Shown: positions 17,782 to 27,425, counted from the stretch's first letter. The stretch is 64,000 bases of DNA from Staphylococcus hyicus (GCF_000816085.1 NZ_CP008747.1:1116001-1180000); one strand, 5' to 3'. Notes: generated by a model from the letters alone, not told the origin. Numbers and translations: made by a program.

Positions 17782-18210
17782 TTATTGTTGTATTTTATTT
17801 GCAATTTGTTTCGCTATACTAGCTTTAGCTTCATCATTAAACACATCTTCGTGCGTTTCCCAATGGTACTCAAAACCATCTATATCGTTTTTATAGCGTG
17901 GAATGAGGTGAAAATGAATATGAAAAACAGATTGTGATGCGTATTCTCCATTATTTTGTACTATATTTAAGCCATCTGGATTGAAAGCTTCTTTTATCGC
18001 ATTCGCAACGATAGGTAACGCTTCACCAATATGCTTCATCGTTTCAGCGTCTGTTTCATAAATATTTGCTGAAGGTTTTTTCGGTATAAGTAAGGTATGT
18101 CCTTTTGATAATTGTGAGATATCTAAAAAAGCATAGACATAGTCATTTTCATAAACTTTAAAACTTGGAATATCGCCATCGATAATTTTTGAAAAAATTG
18201 TTTCAGCCAT
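17782..18210 (-). CDS. hit: HIT-family nucleotide hydrolase (Hit)
   Basis: A 142-residue histidine-triad protein of the Hint branch. The triad HIHFHLIPR is near residues 96-104; the opening MAETIFSKIIDGDIPSFKVYE and the loop KPSANIYE are typical. These enzymes hydrolyse adenosine phosphoramidates and related nucleotides. The start at 18210 is preferred because TAGGAG precedes it and the extra upstream codons are outside the family. It is divergent from ecsA, with about 130 bases for both promoters, as in Bacillus. Confidence 0.93.
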   Translation of the reverse strand: MAETIFSKIIDGDIPSFKVYENDYVYAFLDISQLSKGHTLLIPKKPSANIYETDAETMKHIGEALPIVANAIKEAFNPDGLNIVQNNGEYASQSVFHIHFHLIPRYKNDIDGFEYHWETHEDVFNDEAKASIAKQIANKIQQ

Positions 18211-18338
18211 TATTTTCGCTCCTATCATTTTTTAATCATTATAGCATTAGTTCATCATTCTGTAACGTTTCAACAGCGTTTATAAATAGCAAAATCTATT
18301 TATTTTATGTACAATAAATCTCACGGAGGTGCAGGATA

Positions 18339-19076
18339 ATGACTGTACAAGTTACTAATTTAACTGGTGGTTATGGAAAAACACCGATTATAAAAAATAT
18401 CAACTTTTCACTTAAACCTGGAGAAATTGTTGGCTTAATTGGATTAAATGGCGCAGGTAAAAGTACAACAATTAAACATCTTTTAGGATTGCTTACACCA
18501 ACGGAAGGGGAAATGTCGATTTCTAATATAAATATTAATGATGATATTGAAGCATATCGTCGTCGATTATCTTATATTCCTGAATCACCTGTCATTTATG
18601 ATACATTAACATTGAAAGAACATATCGAAATGACTGCGATGGCATATAACATTGACGTTAACACTGCAATGACGCGTGCAATACCACTATTAAAATCATT
18701 CCGCTTAGAAGACCAATTGGACATTTTTCCAAGCCATTTCTCTAAAGGGATGAAACAAAAAGTGATGATTATTTGTGCGTTTATTGTTGATCCAGATTTA
18801 TACATTATTGATGAACCCTTTTTAGGTCTTGATCCATTAGGCATACAAGCGATGCTCGATTTAATGGAGTCAAAAAAACATGAAGGCCGCACAGTACTCA
18901 TGAGTACACATATTTTAGCAACCGCTGAAAGGTATTGTGATCGATTTATCATTTTAGATCAAGGTCAAATCGTTGCTATGGGAGATTTAGATGAATTGCG
19001 CCAACAAACACAAATGCCAAATCACACACTTGATGAGATTTATATTAAAGTGACACATCAAGGAGCGTCATTATGA
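18339..19076 (+). CDS. ecsA: ABC transporter ATP-binding protein EcsA
   Basis: A 245-residue ATPase subunit. Walker A is GLNGAGKST (about residues 37-45), the signature region is FSKGMKQK, Walker B is YIIDEPFLGLD, and the switch His is in MSTHI. EcsAB in B. subtilis and S. aureus is needed for normal protein secretion, cell division and regulated membrane proteolysis, and has been linked to peptide pheromone or propeptide export. It overlaps ecsB by four bases (ATGA), indicating translational coupling. GGAGGTG precedes the start. Confidence 0.94.
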   Translation: MTVQVTNLTGGYGKTPIIKNINFSLKPGEIVGLIGLNGAGKSTTIKHLLGLLTPTEGEMSISNININDDIEAYRRRLSYIPESPVIYDTLTLKEHIEMTAMAYNIDVNTAMTRAIPLLKSFRLEDQLDIFPSHFSKGMKQKVMIICAFIVDPDLYIIDEPFLGLDPLGIQAMLDLMESKKHEGRTVLMSTHILATAERYCDRFIILDQGQIVAMGDLDELRQQTQMPNHTLDEIYIKVTHQGASL

Positions 19077-20287
19077 ATAATGTAAAAGCATTATATCGGT
19101 CAAGACAACGAAAAGACTTTGAAGAAAAACGCTATTACAATAAATTTATCTTTAATGGTCACTTTTCAGTATTCCTTGTCATTTTATTAGGCGCATTCAT
19201 TTTAGGTTACGGTGAATGGTTGCGTGCGATTCCAAAAGGTATTAACTATTTACTAATTATGTCAATATTATTAAGTTTGACTTCACTGTTTCCATTAAAA
19301 ACGCGTTTGCTTGAAGCAGACCAACTTTTTTTACTCCCATTTGAAAATAATATGATGTATTATATGAAACGTTGTGTACTATCTAGTTATTTGTCACGTT
19401 TACCATTACACATCATTATGCTTATCATATTCTATCCATTATTCCATACCTTATATCCTAACGATACGTTACACTTTATTGTGCTTATCATTTTAGCACT
19501 CTTTTTACCTTTTTTAGGACTCATGTTACGTTGGCAATGGTATCTATATGGACTGGAAAATTGGTCTATTAATTTACTGTTATTTATATTAATTTTATCT
19601 GGTTATTATGTTTGGATAGACGGCAAATCATACATGGGGCTTGCAAGCGTTCTTTTTATTATTGGACTCATCATATTGTTGAAAAATATGAATACTAAAA
19701 AACGTTTTCCATGGTATTTTATGGTGAACCAAGCACATCAACATCAAGCGAATTATTATAAATTTGTAAACATGTTTACAGATGTAAAAGGGTTAACTGC
19801 GCCATCTTCTAGACGTAAATATTTGGATGTATTTTTGCGTAAACCGAAGCAAATGACGAGTGATACAATGTATTTATATTTGTTCAAACGGCACTTTCTT
19901 CGAGGTAAAGATGCATTTCATTTAACATTACGATTAGGTATAATTGTCGCATCTTTAATGATATGGTTACATCAACCTATTGTTAGTTTGATTATTGGTA
20001 GTTTAGGAATGTATATCATCATTTTACAAATGTCGCAATTTTATACACAAGAAGCTTATGGTATATGGCCACAAGTGTGGCCGGTATCTGATTTAAAGGT
20101 GATACAAGGATATCAAACATTTTTATATCACACAGTTGTTGTTGTTGGCATAGTATTAAGCCTTACTTTTATGATTTCAAACTTACAATATGCCTATGCA
20201 GTAGTTGTCTTTTTTATAGTAGGGATTTTAACAGTAAGAGCAACTATCAAAAAATTAAAATATCAAGAAACGTTATTGCGCGATTAA
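19073..20287 (+). CDS. ecsB: ABC transporter permease EcsB
   Basis: A 404-residue permease with about nine or ten membrane helices, two groups separated by a cytosolic loop carrying the phrase TAPSSRRKYLDVFLRKP. Its opening (MNNVKALYRSRQRKDFEEKRYYNKFIFNGHF, shortened here to its pattern of basic residues) is cytosolic and typical of EcsB. It is the membrane partner of EcsA, with which it overlaps by four bases. An ecsC gene, present in B. subtilis, is absent, as is usual in staphylococci. A strong hairpin follows. Confidence 0.92.
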   Translation: MNNVKALYRSRQRKDFEEKRYYNKFIFNGHFSVFLVILLGAFILGYGEWLRAIPKGINYLLIMSILLSLTSLFPLKTRLLEADQLFLLPFENNMMYYMKRCVLSSYLSRLPLHIIMLIIFYPLFHTLYPNDTLHFIVLIILALFLPFLGLMLRWQWYLYGLENWSINLLLFILILSGYYVWIDGKSYMGLASVLFIIGLIILLKNMNTKKRFPWYFMVNQAHQHQANYYKFVNMFTDVKGLTAPSSRRKYLDVFLRKPKQMTSDTMYLYLFKRHFLRGKDAFHLTLRLGIIVASLMIWLHQPIVSLIIGSLGMYIIILQMSQFYTQEAYGIWPQVWPVSDLKVIQGYQTFLYHTVVVVGIVLSLTFMISNLQYAYAVVVFFIVGILTVRATIKKLKYQETLLRD

Positions 20288-20289
20288 TA

Positions 20290-20331
20290 AAAGAGGAAAC
20301 GAAGTGTGACAAGCACGCCGTTTCCTCTTTG
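20290..20331. terminator. Bidirectional terminator between ecsB and traP
   Basis: AAGAGGAAACG pairs with CGTTTCCTCTTT around a longer loop, with T or A runs on both sides. It serves the convergent ecsAB and traP genes. Confidence 0.82.
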
Positions 20332-20334
20332 TTA

Positions 20335-20865
20335 TTATTCATATTGTTCTTGATTTATAATGTCTTCTTCCGAAATAGGATAGAAATAGCGTTCTAAATA
20401 AGAGCTGTGTGCACTTGTCACTCCCGCTAAAGAGCGTACAGCTTCTTTTGAAAAGTTTTCTCTAAATACGGATGATTTTTTGAAATCTTCATACGCTGTT
20501 CTAGACTCAAAACCAAACATCACTTTATATACATTTTCTTTTAAGGGTTTAAGTAATCTAAAACTTTTATATCCTTCAAAATCAGATAACGTAGGATAAT
20601 AAGCATCTAATTTTTTTTCTAATTGATATTTATGGTCTTCGGAAGTGGGGATAGAAATGACTGCTTGGAAATCATTTTCTGAAATGTCTCCAACACGAGA
20701 TAGTGAACGAAAAGCATTAGGTTGTTGGAAAACACTTTCTTTTTCAGTTTCATCTATTAATACAGAACGATCATCAGATGAAAAAATCAGTAACTTTCTA
20801 TCTTTATTGTTAAGTTGAATTTGGTGTATATAACCATACGTACCATAAGTGATATATAGTTTCAT
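20335..20865 (-). CDS. traP: Signal transduction protein TRAP (haem-monooxygenase-like fold)
   Basis: A 176-residue homologue of S. aureus TRAP, normally 167 residues, related to B. subtilis HmoB. The C-terminal half (KSFRLLKPLKENVYKVMFGFESRTAYEDFKKS as pattern) is an antibiotic-biosynthesis-monooxygenase (ABM) fold. TRAP was proposed to relay an agr-related signal through phosphorylated histidines, which later work disputed; a role near haem or stress fits its place beside hemEHY. The ATG at 20865 (MKLYITYGTYGY) has AGGAGG upstream; the longer upstream frame does not look like the family. It is divergent from hemE. Confidence 0.9.
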   Translation of the reverse strand: MKLYITYGTYGYIHQIQLNNKDRKLLIFSSDDRSVLIDETEKESVFQQPNAFRSLSRVGDISENDFQAVISIPTSEDHKYQLEKKLDAYYPTLSDFEGYKSFRLLKPLKENVYKVMFGFESRTAYEDFKKSSVFRENFSKEAVRSLAGVTSAHSSYLERYFYPISEEDIINQEQYE

Positions 20866-20946
20866 GGTGTTTCCCTCCTTAATATTGAACTTATTATACT
20901 TTTTTTTACGGTAAAAGACCACAATTTATATTACCCATTTGAATAC

Positions 20947-20962
20947 ATTGTAAAAGTACAAT
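20947..20962. promoter_or_regulatory. Inverted repeat between traP and hemE
   Basis: ATTGTA-aaag-TACAAT lies in the shared intergenic region. It could be an operator, but no regulator can be named from sequence alone. Confidence 0.35.
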
Positions 20963-21061
20963 TTTAGATTTTAAACTTTTATGACATTTGAGTACCTTGT
21001 AAGCGGTATATATAGTAAATATGCTATAGTTGATAAGAATGAAGTTTTTAAGGAGGTTCTC

Positions 21062-22105
21062 ATGGTTACACCGTTTAATGATACGATTTTAAAAGCGATA
21101 AAAGGGGAACAAATCAAACACACGCCTGTTTGGTTTATGCGACAAGCTGGGCGTTCGCAACCTGAGTATCGTAAACTAAAAGAAAAATATTCTCTATTTG
21201 AAATTACACATCAACCAGAACTTTGTGCATATGTAACTGCCTTACCCGTAGAACAATATGACACAGATGCAGCAGTACTATACAAAGATATCATGACACC
21301 TTTAAAGGCTATAGGTGTAGATGTTGACATTAAAAGTGGCATAGGTCCTGTGATTGCAAATCCTATACGTCAAATGTCTGACGTGGAGCAATTAGGACAA
21401 ATTGATCCCAAACGTGATGTGCCATATGTATTAGATACGATTAAGTTATTAACGTCAGAAAAGTTAAATGTACCTCTCATTGGTTTTACTGGCGCGCCAT
21501 TTACATTGGCGAGTTACATGATTGAAGGAGGACCTTCTAAAAATTATAATAAGACAAAAGCTTTAATGTATAGTGATGAAGCAACGTGGTTCAAATTAAT
21601 GGATACATTAAGTGATATGTCCATCACTTATGTTGGCGCGCAAGTTGAAGCTGGCGCACAGTTAATACAAGTATTCGATTCCTGGGTAGGTGCATTAAAT
21701 CAAGCTGATTACGACTACTATATTAAACCGTGTATGGATAAATTAGTTGCAGGAATCAAAGCGTTTAATATTCCTGTCATTTTATTTGGTGTAGGTGCAA
21801 GCCATCTAATTACATCATGGAATGCACTTCCAATAGATGTATTAGGTTTAGATTGGAGAACATCCATTAAAGAAGCAGAGGCATTAGGTGTTAAGAAAAC
21901 GGTGCAAGGCAATCTCGATCCTAGTATTTTATTGGCGCCATGGGCAGTGATTGAAGAAAGATTAAAACCGATACTTGACCAAGGTTTAGCACACGGAACA
22001 CATATTTTTAATTTAGGACATGGTGTATTTCCAGAAGTAAAACCAGAAACGTTACAACGGGTATCAAAATTTGTACATGATTATACAGGGGAAAAATTAA
22101 AATAG
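21062..22105 (+). CDS. hemE: Uroporphyrinogen decarboxylase
   Basis: A 347-residue TIM-barrel enzyme that turns uroporphyrinogen III into coproporphyrinogen III in haem synthesis. The substrate-binding loop [11 protein letters not shown] is near the start; [19 protein letters not shown] and the C-terminal [11 protein letters not shown] are family signatures. The ATG at 21062 (MVTPFNDT) is preferred because AGGAGG lies a few bases upstream; an earlier ATG at 20981 adds codons outside the family. It heads the hemE-hemH-hemY operon with 22-base spacing to hemH. Confidence 0.95.
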   Translation: MVTPFNDTILKAIKGEQIKHTPVWFMRQAGRSQPEYRKLKEKYSLFEITHQPELCAYVTALPVEQYDTDAAVLYKDIMTPLKAIGVDVDIKSGIGPVIANPIRQMSDVEQLGQIDPKRDVPYVLDTIKLLTSEKLNVPLIGFTGAPFTLASYMIEGGPSKNYNKTKALMYSDEATWFKLMDTLSDMSITYVGAQVEAGAQLIQVFDSWVGALNQADYDYYIKPCMDKLVAGIKAFNIPVILFGVGASHLITSWNALPIDVLGLDWRTSIKEAEALGVKKTVQGNLDPSILLAPWAVIEERLKPILDQGLAHGTHIFNLGHGVFPEVKPETLQRVSKFVHDYTGEKLK

Positions 22106-22127
22106 ACTTGAAAAAGGACGGATTTGG

Positions 22128-23051
22128 ATGAAAAAAGAAGTCGGTTTATTAGTAATGGCTTATGGTACTCCGTATCAAAAGAGTGATATTGAACCATATT
22201 ATACGGATATCCGACGGGGTCGTAAACCTAGCGAGGAAGAGTTAAACGACTTAGTTTCTCGTTATGAGGCAATTGGGGGGCTTTCGCCACTTGCGAAAAT
22301 TACCGAACGTCAAGCTAAAGCAATTTGTGAAACATTAAATGAACAGCAATCCGATGTAACGTATCGATTATACATCGGATTAAAACATATACATCCTTTC
22401 ATTGAAGATGCGATTACAGACATGTATCGTGATGGTATTACTGAAGCGGTAACAGTTGTACTTGCGCCACATTTTTCAAACTTTTCAATTGGTTCATATG
22501 ATAAGCGTGCAGATAAAAAAGCAGCTGAGTTTGGCATTCAGCTTCGTCATGTAGAACACTATTACGACCAATCAAAATTCATCGAATATTGGACGATGCG
22601 AATTAATGAAATTTTAGCAAATATACCTCAAGAAGAGCATGATAAAACGATGTTAATCGTATCTGCACATAGTTTGCCAGAGAAGATGATTATAGAAAGT
22701 AATGATCCGTATCCAAAAGAACTTGAAAATACAGCTTTAGCGCTCAAAGAACAATCAGCAATTAAGCATGTTGCAATAGGGTGGCAATCTGAAGGGAATA
22801 CAGGTACGCCTTGGTTAGGACCTGATGTGCAAGATTTAACACGTGAGCTTTATCATCAAAAGCAATATCAACATTTTATTTATACACCTGTAGGTTTTGT
22901 AGCTGAACACCTCGAAGTCCTTTACGACAACGATTATGAATGTCGCGTTGTATGTGAAGAGCTAGGGGCAATGTATCATCGACCGCCTATGCCAGATACA
23001 CATCCACTTTTCATAGGTGCCATCGTAGACGAAATCTCAAAATTGGGTTAG
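22128..23051 (+). CDS. hemH: Coproporphyrin III ferrochelatase
   Basis: A 307-residue chelatase (also named CpfC) that inserts iron into coproporphyrin III in the Gram-positive haem pathway. The metal-site His is in SAHSLPEKM, preceded by the conserved GLKHIHPFIED region; the second metal ligand, the Glu of the GFVAEHLEVLYD motif, is also visible. Bacillus-type ferrochelatases of this length are soluble. It lies between hemE and hemY in one operon. Confidence 0.95.
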   Translation: MKKEVGLLVMAYGTPYQKSDIEPYYTDIRRGRKPSEEELNDLVSRYEAIGGLSPLAKITERQAKAICETLNEQQSDVTYRLYIGLKHIHPFIEDAITDMYRDGITEAVTVVLAPHFSNFSIGSYDKRADKKAAEFGIQLRHVEHYYDQSKFIEYWTMRINEILANIPQEEHDKTMLIVSAHSLPEKMIIESNDPYPKELENTALALKEQSAIKHVAIGWQSEGNTGTPWLGPDVQDLTRELYHQKQYQHFIYTPVGFVAEHLEVLYDNDYECRVVCEELGAMYHRPPMPDTHPLFIGAIVDEISKLG

Positions 23052-23064
23052 AGGTGTGAAATCA

Positions 23065-24468
23065 ATGACAAAAGTTGCAATTATAGGTGCAGGTATTACA
23101 GGTTTATCAAGTGCGTTTTTTATTAAAAAACATTATCCAGATGTCGACATCACAATATATGAAGCTTCTGATGTTCCGGGTGGTAAAATTAAAACAGTGA
23201 CACGTGATGGGTATACCATAGAATTAGGTCCGGAATCTTATTTAGGTCGGAAAACGATAATGACGGATGTAGCAAAAGAAGTTGGGATATTAGAAAAAGA
23301 TATCATTACTAATCATACAGGACAGTCATTTATATTTGCACGTAATCAATTGTATCCGGTTCCTGGGGGTTCTATTTTAGGAATACCTACCGATATTAAA
23401 CCTTTTATTACAACGAAACTGATTTCATTTAAAGGGAAAATACGTGCATTAAAAGATTTAACACGCAAACCAATTCCTATGAAGGACGATATTTCTGTAG
23501 GCGCATTTTTTAGATATCGATTAGGAGACGAAATTTTAGAAAATCTGATTGAACCTTTATTGAGTGGTATTTATGGTACAGATATCGATCAATTAAGTTT
23601 AATGAGTACATTTCCAAATTTTAAAACGTTAGAAGAAACACACGGCAGTATTATGAAAGGGATGCAAAATGTGCGTTTGCACCGGGAACAAAAGGAACAA
23701 CACAATACAGAGGGACCTCAAGGACAATTCAAACAATTTCGTCATGGTTTATATCACTTTATTTCACAATTAGAAGAATGGTTAATGAACCACCATGTAC
23801 AATTTAAATATAACACCCCTGTAAAAGACCTTATTGGAGAACAAAAAGGATACAATGTTGTTACATCGAATGAGACCTCCACATTTTTTGATGGGGTAAT
23901 TGTGACGACACCGCATCACGTTTTTCATAAATGGTTTGAAACAGATCCTGGTTTTGATTATTTTAAAAAACTTGAAGCTTCATCAGTCGCAACAATCGTA
24001 CTTGGTTTTGATGAAAAAAATATTAAAAATACACATGATGGGACTGGCTTTGTTATTGCTAGAACAAGTAATACATCCATTACAGCTTGCACATGGACGA
24101 CAAAAAAATGGCCACATACAACACCTAAAGGGAAAGTACTTATTAGGGCTTATATCGGAAAACCTGGTGATGATATTGTGAAGACGCGCTCGGATGAAGA
24201 ACTCATTGCAATCGCAAAAAAAGATTTGTCAAAAATGATGACATTTTATGGAGAACCTGACTTTACAATTGTCAATAAAATGATTGATGCGAGCCCACAA
24301 TATCATGTTGGTCACATTCATAATATTAAACGTATTCAAGAACACATTTATAAAGAATATCCACATCTTCAAATTACTGGCGCGCCATTTGAAGCGGTGG
24401 GGTTACCAGACTGTATCCAACAAGCACAAGATGCAGTTCAGAGGTTGATTCCTAGAATTCAAACATAA
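23065..24468 (+). CDS. hemY: Coproporphyrinogen III oxidase (protoporphyrinogen oxidase family)
   Basis: A 467-residue FAD enzyme (also named CgoX) that oxidises coproporphyrinogen III to coproporphyrin III. The dinucleotide-binding motif GAGITGLSSAF is at residues 8-18 with the FAD acid in IYEAS. The C-terminal FAD contact region TGAPFEAVGLPDCIQQA is present. The ATG at 23065 is chosen because GAGGTG is eight bases upstream; a GTG at 23056 would be inside that site. It is the last gene of hemEHY and is followed by a terminator. Confidence 0.94.
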   Translation: MTKVAIIGAGITGLSSAFFIKKHYPDVDITIYEASDVPGGKIKTVTRDGYTIELGPESYLGRKTIMTDVAKEVGILEKDIITNHTGQSFIFARNQLYPVPGGSILGIPTDIKPFITTKLISFKGKIRALKDLTRKPIPMKDDISVGAFFRYRLGDEILENLIEPLLSGIYGTDIDQLSLMSTFPNFKTLEETHGSIMKGMQNVRLHREQKEQHNTEGPQGQFKQFRHGLYHFISQLEEWLMNHHVQFKYNTPVKDLIGEQKGYNVVTSNETSTFFDGVIVTTPHHVFHKWFETDPGFDYFKKLEASSVATIVLGFDEKNIKNTHDGTGFVIARTSNTSITACTWTTKKWPHTTPKGKVLIRAYIGKPGDDIVKTRSDEELIAIAKKDLSKMMTFYGEPDFTIVNKMIDASPQYHVGHIHNIKRIQEHIYKEYPHLQITGAPFEAVGLPDCIQQAQDAVQRLIPRIQT

Positions 24469-24478
24469 AAATAATGAT

Positions 24479-24521
24479 ATCAGCAGGACTTGGCCTTAAT
24501 GCTAATGTTTTGCTGATTTTT
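24479..24521 (+). terminator. Terminator of hemEHY
   Basis: ATCAGCA and TGCTGAT pair around a loop of about 25 bases and are followed by TTTTTAA. The long loop makes it moderate. Confidence 0.55.
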
Positions 24522-24550
24522 AATTTGTAAAATAAAAGGGGATGATTTAA

Positions 24551-25105
24551 TTGACTCAAGTGTATATTGCACATGGTTATCATGCAGATCCTAATCAACA
24601 TTGGTTTCAATGGTTAAAAAATGTTTTAGAAATTGAGGGACATGATGTAAAGGTGATTAAATTTCCAAATCCAGATACACCTCAAATAGATGAATGGCTA
24701 GATGCAATGAGAAAGCAAGTAACACAACTCAATCACGATACTTTATTTGTAGCACATAGTTTGGGAGTCATAACAACCTTGAAATTTTTATATGATGCAG
24801 ACATTTCATCAATTGGTGGTGTAGCACTTGTCTCAGGGTTTAAAGATCGTCTACCGCATATGCCAGAATTAAATGAATTTGTCGATCAATCAATTGATTA
24901 TAAATCTCTAAAATTAAAACTCAACCACCGCTTTTGTATTGCAGCTAAAAATGATACTATTGTGCCTTTTTCTTATACAGCAAAACTCAGTGACGTATTA
25001 GGTGCAAAGTTGTACGTGAAAGAAGAAGGGGGACATTTTTGTCAGGAAGATGGTTTTGAGTCGTTTAATTTCCTTAAACAAAAAATTATTCAAAAATTAG
25101 ATTGA
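24551..25105 (+). CDS. RBBP9/YdeN-family serine hydrolase
   Basis: A 184-residue alpha/beta hydrolase. The opening VYIAHGYHADPNQHWFQWL is typical of the RBBP9/YdeN family. The nucleophile elbow is AHSLG (about residues 74-78); the acid is in NDTIVP and the base in GGHF, completing the triad. Substrates of bacterial members are unknown; the human relative is a serine hydrolase. It starts with TTG at 24551, with AAGGGG upstream. It stands alone between hemEHY and the tRNA cluster. Confidence 0.85.
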   Translation: MTQVYIAHGYHADPNQHWFQWLKNVLEIEGHDVKVIKFPNPDTPQIDEWLDAMRKQVTQLNHDTLFVAHSLGVITTLKFLYDADISSIGGVALVSGFKDRLPHMPELNEFVDQSIDYKSLKLKLNHRFCIAAKNDTIVPFSYTAKLSDVLGAKLYVKEEGGHFCQEDGFESFNFLKQKIIQKLD

Positions 25106-25213
25106 GTATGCGATTTTTTAGATGATAAATAAAGAAATGTTAATACTTTGAAACTAATTGTAGGCTTTTTACCTTATGAGTTCTAAATTACACATTTTCT
25201 TTGCGGAAAAGCG

Positions 25214-25242
25214 TTGACCTTTTAATAATCTGACTATATACT
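25214..25242 (+). promoter_or_regulatory. Promoter of the tRNA cluster
   Basis: TTGACC and TATACT are separated by 17 bases, about 30 bases ahead of the first tRNA. Confidence 0.8.
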
Positions 25243-25271
25243 AAGAAAGTCCTTAAGGGATTTAGCGCTGT

Positions 25272-25346
25272 GGCTCCTTGGTCAAGCGGTTAAGACACCG
25301 CCCTTTCACGGCGGTAACACGGGTTCGAGTCCCGTAGGAGTCACCA
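25272..25346 (+). tRNA. tRNA-Glu (TTC)
   Basis: The acceptor stem GGCTCCT/AGGAGTC, the anticodon loop CTTTCAC with TTC, and the T loop GGTTCGAGTCC are all present, with CCA encoded. Confidence 0.95.
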
Positions 25347-25387
25347 TTTAATTTTATTTACAATTTTAAAATTAATTTAAAAAAGTG

Positions 25388-25416
25388 TTGACATTCCTTA
25401 CAATAATTGCTATGAT
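25388..25416 (+). promoter_or_regulatory. Second promoter inside the tRNA cluster
   Basis: TTGACA and TATGAT are separated by exactly 17 bases in the gap between tRNA-Glu and initiator tRNA-Met. It should give the remaining eight tRNAs their own transcription. Confidence 0.85.
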
Positions 25417-25446
25417 ATAAAGGTAGCTGATTTTAAATAACATTAT

Positions 25447-25520
<74 letters not shown>

Positions 25521-25528
25521 TTACTTTA

Positions 25529-25605
25529 GGTCCCGTAGTGGAGCGGTTTAACACGCCTGCCTGTCACGCAGGAGATCGCGGGTTCGATTCCCGTCGGGAC
25601 CGCCA
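25529..25605 (+). tRNA. tRNA-Asp (GTC)
   Basis: The acceptor stem GGTCCCG/CGGGACC, anticodon GTC in CTGTCAC, and a standard T loop are seen. CCA is encoded. Confidence 0.95.
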
Positions 25606-25614
25606 TTTTAATAT

Positions 25615-25687
25615 GGTTCAGTAGCTCAGTCGGTAGAGCAAAGGACTGAAAATCCTTGTGTCGGCGGTTCGATTCCGTCCTGAACCA
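25615..25687 (+). tRNA. tRNA-Phe (GAA)
   Basis: The acceptor stem GGTTCAG/CTGAACC and anticodon GAA in CTGAAAA are seen. CCA is not encoded. Confidence 0.94.
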
Positions 25688-25698
25688 CTTTCAATCAC

Positions 25699-25772
25699 GG
25701 CGGCTGTGGCGAAGTGGTTAACGCATCGGATTGTGGTTCCGACATTCGTGGGTTCGATTCCCATCAGCCGCC
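25699..25772 (+). tRNA. tRNA-His (GTG)
   Basis: The acceptor stem GCGGCTG/CAGCCGC has the extra 5' G at 25699 opposite C at 25772, as His tRNAs require. Anticodon GTG. CCA is not encoded. Confidence 0.94.
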
Positions 25773-25785
25773 CATATCGCTAAAT

Positions 25786-25859
25786 GCGGGTGTAGTTTAA
25801 TGGCAAAACCTCAGCCTTCCAAGCTGATGTTGTGGGTTCGATTCCCATCACCCGCTCCA
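25786..25859 (+). tRNA. tRNA-Gly (TCC)
   Basis: The acceptor stem GCGGGTG/CACCCGC and anticodon TCC in CTTCCAA are seen. CCA is encoded. Confidence 0.94.
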
Positions 25860-25868
25860 TTTTATTGT

Positions 25869-25943
25869 TCCACAGTAGCTCAGTGGTAGAGCTATCGGCT
25901 GTTAACCGATCGGTCGTAGGTTCGAGTCCTACCTGTGGAGCCA
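25869..25943 (+). tRNA. tRNA-Asn (GTT)
   Basis: The acceptor stem TCCACAG/CTGTGGA and anticodon GTT in CTGTTAA are seen. CCA is encoded. Confidence 0.94.
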
Positions 25944-25944
25944 T

Positions 25945-26016
25945 GGCCCCTTGGTCAAGCGGTTAAGACACCGCCCTTTCACGGCGGTAACACGGGTTCG
26001 AGTCCCGTAGGGGTCA
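25945..26016 (+). tRNA. tRNA-Glu (TTC), second copy
   Basis: It is nearly the same as the first tRNA-Glu, but with the acceptor stem GGCCCCT/AGGGGTC and no encoded CCA. It begins one base after the CCA of tRNA-Asn. Confidence 0.94.
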
Positions 26017-26064
26017 TATAATCAGAAGTGAAACATCGCTTCTGATTTTTTTGTTTATATCTTT

Positions 26065-26153
26065 GGAGAGTTGTCCGAGTTGGCCGAAGGAGCACGCCTG
26101 GAAAGTGTGTAGGCGCCACAAGCGTCTCGAGGGTTCGAATCCCTCACTCTCCG
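26065..26153 (+). tRNA. tRNA-Ser (GGA)
   Basis: A long-variable-arm tRNA with acceptor stem GGAGAGT/ACTCTCC, anticodon GGA and a standard T loop. Its 3' end from 26140 is the attachment site of the phage relic that follows; the gene remains complete. CCA is not encoded. Confidence 0.95.
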
Positions 26154-26156
26154 TTA
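26140..26156 (+). repeat. Attachment site repeat, left (in tRNA-Ser)
   Basis: TCCCTCACTCTCCGTTA covers the last bases of tRNA-Ser plus three bases beyond. It is repeated exactly at 30409-30425. Confidence 0.92.
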
Positions 26157-26338
26157 CTTTAAAAATATCTGTTAATATTTGAATAACCAAAACCTTTAGA
26201 AACATTGATACATCAGTGTTTCTTTTTTATTTTGTCTAATATTTGTGAATATTTGTTTTGGTTTTATGTGGTCACAAATGGCACAAATTTAGATGAATAT
26301 TAATTTTTGGTCACAAGTTGTGTCCAAAATTTCCTGAA

Positions 26339-27370
26339 TCACATACTACGTAAGGCTTTTAATGTTTTATTTTCTTCCACACTTTTTGTTTCTTCTAACA
26401 AATGGCTGTAAATTGATAGGGTAGTTGTTATATCTGCATGTCCTAATCTTTTAGAAATATAATATATAGAAATTCCGTTATGAATTAGCATTGAGCAATG
26501 GGTATGTCTTAGGGAATGCAGTGTGGTAATTACCTAACTTATTTTCTATACAAAACCTCTGTAAAACATTTGTCACTGTATTATGTGTTATGAGGTTAGC
26601 ACCAGTTGTAAATATATTACCTTGTATATTGTTGGGGAAATTATTTAAAACCTTTCTAACATGTTTAATATCTTCTTTAGTAATTTTTATGATGCGATCT
26701 GCATTTTTAGTTTTTGTACCTCTAATATGCACAGTTTCATCAGTTAAATTAAGATCTTGATACTTTAACTTTTGAACCTCACTAAATCTAGCACCAGTCA
26801 CTATACATAAGTATATAAATAAATATGATAACTGTTCTTTTTCTTTGGAAAACTCTTTTAATTTATAGAAATAAGACAATTGCATAAATTTATCTCCTTC
26901 CGCTTGAGCTTCTTTTTTACATTGCACAATCACTTTATAAGTAGGGTCTTTAGCTATCATACCTTCGTAAAAGGCATCAGATAATGCAGACCTTAAACAG
27001 TAATTTAATTTCCTAACAGATTCAGAAGTATGGGTTTCTGCGTAATCATTGATTAATTCTTGATAATTCATTCTATTAATTTTATTAAGAGGCATATTAC
27101 CGAATTTTTTTTCGAATATATTTTTGGCATTATAATAAGTTTTCAATGACTTATCTGTTAAATAGGGGGCTTTGTGAATTTTAATCCAGTTTTCAAAAAG
27201 TCTATAAACGGCATATCGGATGATAAATTATTGCCTTTGTTCAACGTATTATATGTTGCGTTCATTGCTTGGATAGCTTCTTTTTTTGTTTTAAATCCGC
27301 TTTTTCTATGACGTTTTCCGTTTAATCTAAAGTCATATTGCCATTTATTACCACGTTTTGTTACATACAT
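26339..27370 (-). pseudogene. Phage tyrosine integrase, broken by two frameshifts
   Basis: The frame starts well, with GAGGAGG before ATG 27370, and encodes the N-terminal arm-binding domain (RGNKWQYDFRLNGKRHRKSGF). Near 27197 a T run is one base short; moving frame restores ENWIKIHKAPYLTDKSLKTYYNA and the core-binding domain. The catalytic domain follows, with GARFSEVQKLKYQD holding the first Arg. A second one-base shift near 26523 separates it from HSLRHTH, LGHADI and the nucleophile in IYSHL, which are in the other frame and end at 26339. Repaired, it would be about 344 residues, normal for staphylococcal phages. It should not be active. Confidence 0.92.
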
Positions 27371-27394
27371 TTTGTTTCCTCCTCAAAAAAAGTA

Positions 27395-27425
27395 AAAAAA
27401 TAATAAGGGTACGTGGGGTACCCAG
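27395..27425 (-). terminator. Possible terminator before the integrase
   Basis: On the minus strand GGGTAC and GTACCC form a short hairpin followed by TTATTATTTTTTT. It would end transcripts from the lipoprotein side. Confidence 0.5.
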
